Origin: Arsenicicoccus cauae
GTDB taxonomy: Bacteria; Actinomycetota; Actinomycetes; Actinomycetales; Dermatophilaceae
NCBI RefSeq assembly: GCF_009707125.1
Contig: NZ_WLVL01000037.1
Coordinates: 124,001-188,000, forward strand
DNA: 64,000 bases
Direction of reading: 5' to 3'
Under the pieces are notes generated by a model. That model had not been told where the DNA came from. It searched no databases and saw only the letters and a list, made by a program, of their open reading frames with translations. Every line of letters starts with the position of its first letter. The first letter of the stretch is position 1. Shown here piece after piece: positions 55,343 to 64,000 of this stretch. Made by a program: the position numbers and the translations under genes.

Positions 55343-56908
55343 TCAGCCGTCCTTCCGCGTCTCGGAGGTCTGGTCGGGCGTGCCGGGGGCAGGCGTCGCG
55401 GCTCCCAGGTCGGGCGCGTTGGCGAGCAGCGGCTCGCCCCAGGCCTTCTCCAGCTCGCGCTCGACGTAGGCCGCCACGCGGTACAGCCGGTCGTCGGCCA
55501 TGGCCGGCGCGAGCACCTGCAGCCCCACGGGCAGGTCGTCCTCGGGCGCGAGCCCCACGGGCACCGACATGCCGGGGATGCCGGCGAGGTTGGCGGGGAT
55601 GGTGGCGACGTCGTTGAGGTACATCGCCATCGGGTCGTCGAGCTTGTCCCCCAGCCGGAAGGCCGTGGTCGGCATCGTCGGGGAGATCAGCACGTCGCAC
55701 TGTGCGAAGGCGGCCTCGAAGTCGCGCGCGATGAGCGTGCGGACCTTCTGCGCCTGGCCGTAGTAGGCGTCGTAGTAGCCGCTGGACAGGGCGTAGGTCC
55801 CGAGGATGATGCGCCGCTTGACCTCGTCGCCGAAGCCCGCCTCGCGGGAGGCGGACATGACCTGCTCCGCGCTGGGCGCCTCAACCCCGGCCGGGGCGAC
55901 GCGCAGGCCGTAACGCATGGCGTCGAACTTGGCGAGGTTGGACGACGCCTCGCTCGGCAGGATCAGGTAGTAGGCGCCGAGGGCGTAGTCGAAGTGGGGG
56001 CAGGAGACCTCGACGATCTCGGCGCCACCGGCGCGGAGCAGCTCGACGGCCTCGTCGAAACGCTGCTGGACGCCCGCCTGGTAGCCCTCGCCGGTGAGCT
56101 CCCTGACGATGCCGACGCGCAGGCCGGAGACGTCGCCGCTGCGGGCGGCCTCGACGACCGGCGGCACCGGCTGGTCGATGGACGTCGAGTCGCGCGGGTC
56201 GTGACCACCCATCAGCTCGTGCAGCAGGGCGGTGTCCAGGACGGTGCGGGCGCAGGGGCCGGCCTGGTCGAGGGACGAGGCGAGCGCGACGAGGCCGTAG
56301 CGGGAGACGCCGCCGTACGTCGGCTTGGCACCGACCGTGCCGGTGAGCGAGGCAGGCTGGCGGATCGAGCCGCCGGTGTCGGTGCCGGTCGCGAGGGGCG
56401 CCTGGAAGGACGCGACCACGGCGCTCGAGCCCCCGCCCGAGCCGCCGGGGGTGCGCTCGAGGTCCCAGGGGTTGTGCGACGGGCCGTAGGCCGAGTGCTC
56501 GGTGGAGGACCCCATCGCGAACTCGTCCATGTTGGTCTTGCCGAGGATCGGCAGGCGCGCGGCCTTGATCTTGCTGACCACCGTGGCGTCGTACGGTGGA
56601 ATCCAGCCCTCGAGCACCTTGGAGCCGCAGGTCGTCGGCAGCCCGACGGTCGTCATGACGTCCTTGACGGCGATCGGCACGCCCGCGAGGGGGTGCAGCG
56701 GCTCGCCGGCGGCGCGGGCCTCGTCGACCTCGCGGGCCGTGGCGAGGGCGCCCTCGGCGTCGACGTGCAGGTAGGACCGGACGGAGCCGTCGACGGCGGC
56801 GATGCGGTCGAGGTGGGCCTGCGTGAGCTGCAAGGAGGTGAAGTCACCGGCCGCGAGGCCGTCGGCCATCTGGGCAGCGGTGAGGCGGGTGAGGTCGGTG
56901 GTCGTCAT
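55343..56908 (-). CDS. gatA: Asp-tRNA(Asn)/Glu-tRNA(Gln) amidotransferase subunit A
   Basis: A 521-residue amidase-signature enzyme releasing ammonia from glutamine for GatB. The catalytic Ser-cisSer-Lys triad is seen as Lys in [10 protein letters not shown], the Gly/Ser-rich loop [14 protein letters not shown], and [15 protein letters not shown] (nucleophile Ser in GGSIRQPA). [19 protein letters not shown] and [20 protein letters not shown] are GatA signatures. It follows gatC by 8 nt. Confidence 0.97.
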   Translation of the reverse strand: MTTTDLTRLTAAQMADGLAAGDFTSLQLTQAHLDRIAAVDGSVRSYLHVDAEGALATAREVDEARAAGEPLHPLAGVPIAVKDVMTTVGLPTTCGSKVLEGWIPPYDATVVSKIKAARLPILGKTNMDEFAMGSSTEHSAYGPSHNPWDLERTPGGSGGGSSAVVASFQAPLATGTDTGGSIRQPASLTGTVGAKPTYGGVSRYGLVALASSLDQAGPCARTVLDTALLHELMGGHDPRDSTSIDQPVPPVVEAARSGDVSGLRVGIVRELTGEGYQAGVQQRFDEAVELLRAGGAEIVEVSCPHFDYALGAYYLILPSEASSNLAKFDAMRYGLRVAPAGVEAPSAEQVMSASREAGFGDEVKRRIILGTYALSSGYYDAYYGQAQKVRTLIARDFEAAFAQCDVLISPTMPTTAFRLGDKLDDPMAMYLNDVATIPANLAGIPGMSVPVGLAPEDDLPVGLQVLAPAMADDRLYRVAAYVERELEKAWGEPLLANAPDLGAATPAPGTPDQTSETRKDG

Positions 56909-56916
56909 ACGGGAGA

Positions 56917-57213
56917 TCAGTCCTCACTCAGGATGCGCGGCACCCGGAACCGGTCGAGCTCCTGCTCCGGCGCGCCGGACAGAGCCTGCTCGCGGGTCAG
57001 GCCGGGGCGGACCACGTCAGGGCGGGTCACGTTGGTCAGGGGCATCGGGTGCGACATCGGGGGGACGTCGGCGGCGGCGACCTCGCCCACCTGGGCCACC
57101 GAGTCGAGGATGACGGCCAGCTCCCCGGCCATCGTGTCGAGCTCGGCGTCCGTCATCTCGATGCGCGCGAGGTTGGCCAGGTGCGCGACCTGGTCACGGG
57201 ACAGGGAAGACAT
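56917..57213 (-). CDS. gatC: Asp-tRNA(Asn)/Glu-tRNA(Gln) amidotransferase subunit C
   Basis: A 98-residue subunit that stabilises GatA and GatB by wrapping around them. [23 protein letters not shown] and [23 protein letters not shown] are the family signatures, and the extended C-terminus [20 protein letters not shown] is typical. The ATG at 57213 fits the usual length. Confidence 0.95.
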   Translation of the reverse strand: MSSLSRDQVAHLANLARIEMTDAELDTMAGELAVILDSVAQVGEVAAADVPPMSHPMPLTNVTRPDVVRPGLTREQALSGAPEQELDRFRVPRILSED

Positions 57214-57253
57214 GGTCGCCAGTCTAGTGGCGCGCCGCCGCCCCTCCTGCCGG

Positions 57254-58759
57254 TCAGGCCTCTGAGGCGGCCGCACGCTCCTCGCGACGCACCTGACGGA
57301 CTGTCTCGTCGAACTCGGCGTGGATCTCCGCGTCATGCCGGTGGGTCATCAGGCTGACCACGGTGGTGACGACCAGGTTGCCGACGAAGCCGGGCAGGAT
57401 CTCGTAGAGGTCGAAGATGCCACCGTCGCGCGTTCCCCAGATGCCGACGAGGATGGCACCGGTCACCATCCCGGCGATGGCGCCCTGCGCGGTGAGCTTG
57501 CGCCAGAAGAGCGCCATGAGGATCGTCGGCCCGAAGGCCGCGCCGAAGCCGGCCCAGGCGAAGGCCACGAGCGCGAGGATCGGCGAGTCCGTCGTCCAGG
57601 CGAGGGCCGCGGCGATGACCGAGATCGCGAGCACGCCCAGGCGACCGAGCAGGACGTATGACGAGTCCGACCCCTCGCGGCGCGCGATGATCTTGTAGAG
57701 GTCCTCGACCAGCGCGGACGAGGTCACGAGCAGCTGCGAGGAGATGGTGCTCATGATCGCGGCGAGGACCGCGGCGAGCATGAACCCGGCGACGATCGGG
57801 TGGAAGAGGATCTGCCCCATCGCGATGTAGACCGTCTCGGGGTTGGTGATCTTGTCGGCCGGGTGCTGCTGGAAGTAGGCGAGGCCGATCAACGCGGTCG
57901 CGATGGCACCGAGGCAGGACAGGACCATCCACCCGATGCCGATGCGGCGGCCCTGCTTGGTCTCCTCGACGGTGCGGATCGCCATGAAGCGCACGATGAT
58001 GTGCGGCTGCCCGAAGTAGCCGAGGCCCCAGGCGAGCGAGCTGATGACGCCGACGGCGGTGGCCCCCTTGACCATGGACAGGGCGTCGGGGTTGGCCTGT
58101 CGGATGGACTCCATCGCCCCGGACGGCCCGCCGACCGCGAACAGCCCGAGCAGCGGCACGGCGATCAGGGCCAGGAACATCATCAGCCCCTGGACGAAGT
58201 CGGTGTAGCTCACCGCCAGGAAGCCGCCGAACAGGGTGTAGCCGACCGTCACCGCCACGATCAGGAGCATCCCGACGTGGTACTCCATCCCGAAGGACTT
58301 CTCCATGAAGACGCCGCTCGCGACCATCCCGGAGGACACGTAGAACGTGAAGAAGACGAGGATGATGATGCCGGAGGCGACCCGCAGCAGGCGTGAGCGG
58401 TCGCGCAGGCGGTTCTCCAGGAAGCTCGGGATGGTGATCGAGTCGCTCGCCACCTTGGTGTAGGCCCGCAGGCGGGGTGCCACGAGCTTCCAGTTGAGCC
58501 AGGCGCCGATCGTCAGGCCGACGGCGATCCAGGCCTCGACCAGCCCGGTCTTGTAGATCGCGCCGGGCAGACCCATGAGCAGCCAGCCGGACATGTCGGC
58601 GGCTCCGGCGGACAGGGCGGTGACGGCGGGGCCGAGGCCGCGCCCGCCGAGCATGTAGTCGCCGAGGCCCGCCGTTCGCCGGTAGGCCCAGTAGCCGATG
58701 TAGATCATGCCGATCAGGTAGATCACCATCGAGATGATCTGCCACGTCTGGTCGCTCAT
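57254..58759 (-). CDS. putP: Sodium/proline symporter
   Basis: A 501-residue member of the sodium:solute symporter family with about 13 helices. [41 protein letters not shown] matches PutP closely, including the Asp and Ser residues of the substrate/sodium region. [19 protein letters not shown]-like [19 protein letters not shown] and [27 protein letters not shown] are further PutP hallmarks. Substrate proline is likely. The C-terminal tail is long and charged. It sits between gatC and ligA as a single gene. Confidence 0.92.
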   Translation of the reverse strand: MSDQTWQIISMVIYLIGMIYIGYWAYRRTAGLGDYMLGGRGLGPAVTALSAGAADMSGWLLMGLPGAIYKTGLVEAWIAVGLTIGAWLNWKLVAPRLRAYTKVASDSITIPSFLENRLRDRSRLLRVASGIIILVFFTFYVSSGMVASGVFMEKSFGMEYHVGMLLIVAVTVGYTLFGGFLAVSYTDFVQGLMMFLALIAVPLLGLFAVGGPSGAMESIRQANPDALSMVKGATAVGVISSLAWGLGYFGQPHIIVRFMAIRTVEETKQGRRIGIGWMVLSCLGAIATALIGLAYFQQHPADKITNPETVYIAMGQILFHPIVAGFMLAAVLAAIMSTISSQLLVTSSALVEDLYKIIARREGSDSSYVLLGRLGVLAISVIAAALAWTTDSPILALVAFAWAGFGAAFGPTILMALFWRKLTAQGAIAGMVTGAILVGIWGTRDGGIFDLYEILPGFVGNLVVTTVVSLMTHRHDAEIHAEFDETVRQVRREERAAASEA

Positions 58760-58969
58760 GGCCGAGACTCCAGTCTCACTTCAGGGCGCCTGCTCCTGCC
58801 GCGCCGGTGCGCACGAGTATGCCGCTGAACGGGTGAGTCCCTCGACCTCCGCGGCCTGCGTGGCCGGATCGTGACGCTGGCCCTCAAGCCTTCTCCCGGC
58901 GCTCTCGGCGGGGTGGGCTGCCGAGGGGCCCCCAGATGGAGGGGATCAGGCAACCGGCGCAACGCCCCG

Positions 58970-61549
<2,580 letters not shown>

Positions 61550-62524
61550 TCAGCCGATGGTGCGCCCCGCGCCTCGGCGGGCCCCGTATGCCGTGGCCCA
61601 TCGGTTGCCGAGGCCGATCAGCAGCGCACCCGCGAGCACGAACGCGAATCCCACCAACGTCCACGCGGTCACGTGCTCGCCCAGCACGAGCACCCCGAGG
61701 AGCACCGACACGACCGGGATGAGATAGGTGACCGAGGTCCCCACGGTCGCCCCGGCCGCCCGCACCACGTCGAACTGCGCGGTGAACGCCCACCCGGTGC
61801 CGACCGCCCCGAGCACGAGCACGGCGAGCAGCGACCACGTCGCCGACCCCTCGGGCCGCACCAGTCGCGCCGACCACGGTGCCGCCAGCCCGGAACCGCC
61901 GAGCGCCCACCACACCGTCAGCAGCAGCACGAGCTGCCCCGAGGCGCTCACGAGCTGGCCCGCCGGGATGCTGAGCCCACCCGGGTCGTAGCGCTTGAGG
62001 TGCAGGCGGTGCCAGGTCCAGCCGACGCCGTAGGACATGCCTGCGGCCAAGGTCATCCCGAAACCCAGGAGGTCCGGCCGCTCGTGCACCGCCCACGGCT
62101 GCATGATCACCACGACCCCCAGGAAGCCCAGCACCACCCCGAGCAGGCGCGGCAGCGAGTAGTGCTCGTCCCGGACGAAGAGCATGGTGAGGACGACGGT
62201 GGCGATGGGCGTGACCGCGTTGCCGATGCCGGCGAGCGCCGAGCTGACTCGCGTCTCGCCGAGCGCAAAGAGCGTGAACGGCGCCGTGCACAGGAAGAAT
62301 CCGACGACCTGCAGGTGCAGCCAGGCGCGGCGCTGGCTGGGCAGCCGGCCCCGCCCGAGGTGCAGCAGCGTGACGACGACGAGCGCCCCGGACAGCACCC
62401 GCAGCGTCGAGATCTGCAGGGGCGCCAGGGCGTCGAGCCCGACCTTCATCAGCAGGAAGCTGGATCCCCAGATGAGCACGAGCCCGATCCACTTGAGCTG
62501 CCAGGGGATCCGGGGAGCACTCAT
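61550..62524 (-). CDS. EamA-family (DMT superfamily) transporter
   Basis: A 324-residue membrane protein with ten helices in two EamA repeats. The first helix WIGLVLIWGSSFLLMKVGLD and LQISTLRVLSGALVV, ALAGIGNAVTPIATVVLTMLF, and the second-repeat AAGATVGTSVTYLIPVVSVLLGVLVLGE are typical of the RhaT/EamA drug/metabolite exporters. The substrate is unknown. Its ATG overlaps the stop of the MetE-like gene (ATGA), so the two are coupled, which may hint at export of an amino-acid-related product. Confidence 0.9.
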   Translation of the reverse strand: MSAPRIPWQLKWIGLVLIWGSSFLLMKVGLDALAPLQISTLRVLSGALVVVTLLHLGRGRLPSQRRAWLHLQVVGFFLCTAPFTLFALGETRVSSALAGIGNAVTPIATVVLTMLFVRDEHYSLPRLLGVVLGFLGVVVIMQPWAVHERPDLLGFGMTLAAGMSYGVGWTWHRLHLKRYDPGGLSIPAGQLVSASGQLVLLLTVWWALGGSGLAAPWSARLVRPEGSATWSLLAVLVLGAVGTGWAFTAQFDVVRAAGATVGTSVTYLIPVVSVLLGVLVLGEHVTAWTLVGFAFVLAGALLIGLGNRWATAYGARRGAGRTIG

Positions 62525-63507
62525 CCGAGGGCCGTCTCGGTGACCGCCTCCGCGACCTGCACGGCGAGGCGCTGCGCGGCGACCGCGTCGGACGGCGACA
62601 GGCCCGCGAGCCCGCACGCCGGGGAGACCGTCACCTCCGCGAGATCGGCTGCGGCCAGGCCGAGCTCGTGCCAACGACGCACCAACCCGTCGTGGACGGC
62701 GGCGACGGTCGGCAGCGGCGACGCCGAGGCATAGCTGCCGAGCCACACGTCGGTGCCCGACTCCAGCGTCGCCGCCAAGGACTCCCAGCCCTTGGGGCCG
62801 AGCACCGTGGCGTCGACGGCCAGCGCGGACGCGCCGGTGGTGCGCAGCATGGCCAGGGGCGTGCCCTTGGCGCAGCAGTGGACGGCCGTATGCCGATCCC
62901 CCGCCGCCTGCAGCACCTCCCCCACGAGGTTGGCGGCGACATACGAGTCGACGGCGGGGATCCGGCCGAAGCCGCTGGCGGTGGGCAGGCGGCCCGCGAG
63001 CAGCCCGGGCAGCGACGGCTCGTCGAGCTGGAGCACGACGCGGGCCCCCGGCACGAGGCGCTCGGCCTCGGCCACGTGGCCCCTGATGCCCTCGGCGAGC
63101 GAGCCCGCCAGGTCACGCACGGCGCCCGGGTCGACGACGCTGCGCTCGCCGCGGTGCAGCCACACCGACGCCGCGAGGGTCCACGGCCCGGCGACCTGGA
63201 CCTTGAGCTCGCCCTCGTAGCCGTCGAAGGTCTCGGCCAGCTCGTCGAGGTCCTGGCGCCACCAGGTGCGCGCACGCTCGGCGTCGCGGCCGGGACGGTC
63301 GACGAACCGCCAGCCCATCGGCTGCAGGTCGACGTGCAGGTCCACGAGGAGCGCCGCGGCGCGCCCGATCATGTCGGCGCCAGGACCGCGGTCCGGCAGC
63401 TCGGGCAGGTAGGGCAGGCCGTGCTCGGCGAAGAGCTCGCGCACCCCACGCTGCGTCTCGCGCACGTCGGTGCCCGGCCACGAACCCATCCCTGTCGCTC
63501 TCGTCAC
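62521..63507 (-). CDS. Cobalamin-independent methionine synthase-like protein (C-terminal domain only)
   Basis: A 328-residue protein with the MetE C-terminal barrel but no N-terminal half. TGMGSWPGTDVRE opens the fold; VVLQLDEPSLPGLLAG, AVHCCAKGTPLAML and VSPACGLAGLSP carry the zinc-ligand positions (His-x-Cys and later Cys, as in MetE). The mycobacterial counterpart (Rv3015c region) also lies between ligA and mnmA. It may be an uncharacterised methyltransferase with another acceptor. The start is put at GTG 63507; an internal ATG at 63489 is possible. The annotated upstream ATG at 63537 overlaps low-complexity sequence. Confidence 0.85.
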   Translation of the reverse strand: MTRATGMGSWPGTDVRETQRGVRELFAEHGLPYLPELPDRGPGADMIGRAAALLVDLHVDLQPMGWRFVDRPGRDAERARTWWRQDLDELAETFDGYEGELKVQVAGPWTLAASVWLHRGERSVVDPGAVRDLAGSLAEGIRGHVAEAERLVPGARVVLQLDEPSLPGLLAGRLPTASGFGRIPAVDSYVAANLVGEVLQAAGDRHTAVHCCAKGTPLAMLRTTGASALAVDATVLGPKGWESLAATLESGTDVWLGSYASASPLPTVAAVHDGLVRRWHELGLAAADLAEVTVSPACGLAGLSPSDAVAAQRLAVQVAEAVTETALG

Positions 63508-63551
63508 GCCCCGACGGTAGCGCGATCCGGCTCCCACCTCGCACTTCGTCC

Positions 63552-63606
63552 GAGAGGCGACAGATGGGGGTCACCCGTCGCGGATGACCCCCATTCGTCG
63601 CCTCTC
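63552..63606. repeat. Long imperfect hairpin
   Basis: Arms of 22 nt, GAGAGGCGACAGATGGGGGT-CA (63552-63573) and TGACCCCCATTCGTCGCCTC-TC (63585-63606), match except for two central bases, with an 11-nt loop. It lies 11 nt downstream of the small acidic protein gene on the minus strand and could be its terminator, or a member of a mobile hairpin family. Confidence 0.7.
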
Positions 63607-63617
63607 ACCAGGGAGGT

Positions 63618-63770
63618 TCAGCCCTCGGCGGGGTCCTCCGCGTGCGCGCGCTCGGTGTCCTGCTGGTCCTGCGTGTCACCCTCGACGGCGGTCTCGGTGT
63701 GCTGGCGGGTGTCCTCGTCGGCGAGCTCGTGGTTGCGCAGCTCCGTGCTCTGCGGATCGATGTCCGTCAT
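63618..63770 (-). CDS. Small acidic protein, function unknown
   Basis: A 50-residue, very acidic and polar protein: MTDIDPQSTELRNHELADED and then repeated Asp, Glu, Gln, Thr. No hydrophobic core and no cysteine, so it is probably disordered. The start has a good ribosome binding site, AAGGAGA, 5 nt before the ATG, and a strong hairpin follows the stop, which supports a real gene. I do not recognise a family. Confidence 0.65.
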   Translation of the reverse strand: MTDIDPQSTELRNHELADEDTRQHTETAVEGDTQDQQDTERAHAEDPAEG

Positions 63771-63870
63771 GGTCGTCTCCTTGGCGGTCGTGCGGCCGAC
63801 GTCGTGGGTGCCGACCGCTGATGGGGTACGTCGCATACCCGGCCCCGGCGGCCCTCATGCCGCGGATGTC

Positions 63871-64000
63871 TCAGGTGCGCCAGGTCTCGGCGATCGTGGC
63901 CGACCCCACGACCCGGGTGCCGTCGTAGAGCACGACGGACTGCCCGGGGGCCACGCCCCGGGTGCGCTCCTGCAGCCGGACCTGCACGTCGTCGCCGTCG
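63871..64000 (-). CDS. mnmA: tRNA 2-thiouridylase MnmA, C-terminal end (cut by window edge)
   Basis: The last 42 residues of a protein whose end reads VRLQERTRGVAPGQSVVLYD followed by GTRVVGSATIAETWRT. This is the C-terminal beta-barrel of MnmA/TrmU (pattern avaPGQavVlYdgdrvlGggtI). The enzyme thiolates U34 of tRNA-Glu, -Gln and -Lys; two such substrates, tRNA-Glu and tRNA-Gln, occur in this window, although their CTC and CTG anticodons lack U34. The start lies beyond base 64000. The position next to the MetE-like gene and ligA fits the conserved actinobacterial order. Confidence 0.9.
   Translation of the reverse strand, partial: DGDDVQVRLQERTRGVAPGQSVVLYDGTRVVGSATIAETWRT

Noticed and set aside
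52493-57265. A 1590-codon open frame on the plus strand
   Set aside because: It runs antisense through gatB, gatA and gatC, which have perfect family motifs. Long antisense frames are expected at this GC content; only its part at 53530-53680 (M20 remnant) has homology.

Overview
The window is about 64 kb of very GC-rich chromosomal DNA from an actinobacterium. The order gltX, FAH-family gene, leuB, ilvC, ilvN, ilvB, gatB, gatA, gatC, ligA, MetE-like gene, mnmA is the backbone order I know from Mycobacterium tuberculosis (roughly Rv2992c to Rv3024c). The gene content would suit a member of the Micrococcales such as Intrasporangiaceae/Dermatophilaceae, but the genus cannot be fixed by reading alone. 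Nearly every stretch is coding. Overlapping ATGA/GTGA start-stop junctions are common, and starts are often GTG.

Layout. 1-10 kb: end of an acyl-CoA synthetase gene, a ferredoxin reductase (fprA), a BASS-family transporter lying between two related hairpin repeats, the remnant of an acetyl-CoA hydrolase/transferase, a single-chain dihydroxyacetone kinase, tRNA-Glu and tRNA-Gln, a HAD hydrolase with gltX, and a two-gene FluC fluoride channel. 9.5-13.4 kb: FAH-family enzyme, DUF1992 protein, a glycosylase-like protein and cimA. 13.5-20.1 kb: a catabolic operon (APC permease, GntR regulator, glutamine-synthetase-like ligase, aldehyde dehydrogenase, SDR, class I amidotransferase). It looks like a gamma-glutamylation pathway for an amine, probably an amino alcohol. 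20.2-22.6 kb: ilvE and leuB.

22.6-36.4 kb is the most distinctive part: a complete selenocysteine module. It has selA and selB (overlapping), the selenocysteine tRNA selC (anticodon TCA), and selD coupled to a rhodanese. Its client is a formate dehydrogenase operon whose catalytic subunit is read through an in-frame TGA followed by a SECIS-like hairpin in the same register as in E. coli fdhF. An OFA-family transporter closes the operon. A lipoprotein with an HExxH motif and an L,D-transpeptidase-like secreted protein sit between selA and selC.

36.4-44.8 kb: thpR, a nucleotidyltransferase, a 50-bp tandem repeat, and the ilvB-ilvN-ilvC operon with a leader peptide (MARILVLP) and an attenuator terminator. 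A secreted glucose/sorbosone-dehydrogenase-like lipoprotein follows, then an epimerase and a SixA-like phosphatase. 44.8-51.2 kb: a GH65 phosphorylase and a YhgE/Pip membrane protein with a degenerate ATPase-like partner, divergent from a TetR regulator. 51.2-53.8 kb: GNAT, 2-hydroxyacid dehydrogenase and DUF937 genes, mixed with decayed pieces (a MoaD-like remnant beside a run of 15 C, and an M20 amidohydrolase remnant). 53.8-64 kb: gatCAB, putP, ligA, a TfoX-like gene, a DMT exporter, a MetE-like gene, a small acidic protein, and the start-less end of mnmA.

The conserved backbone thus carries accessory insertions, of which the selenium/formate block is the largest functional unit. I saw no insertion sequences, prophage genes or CRISPR arrays.
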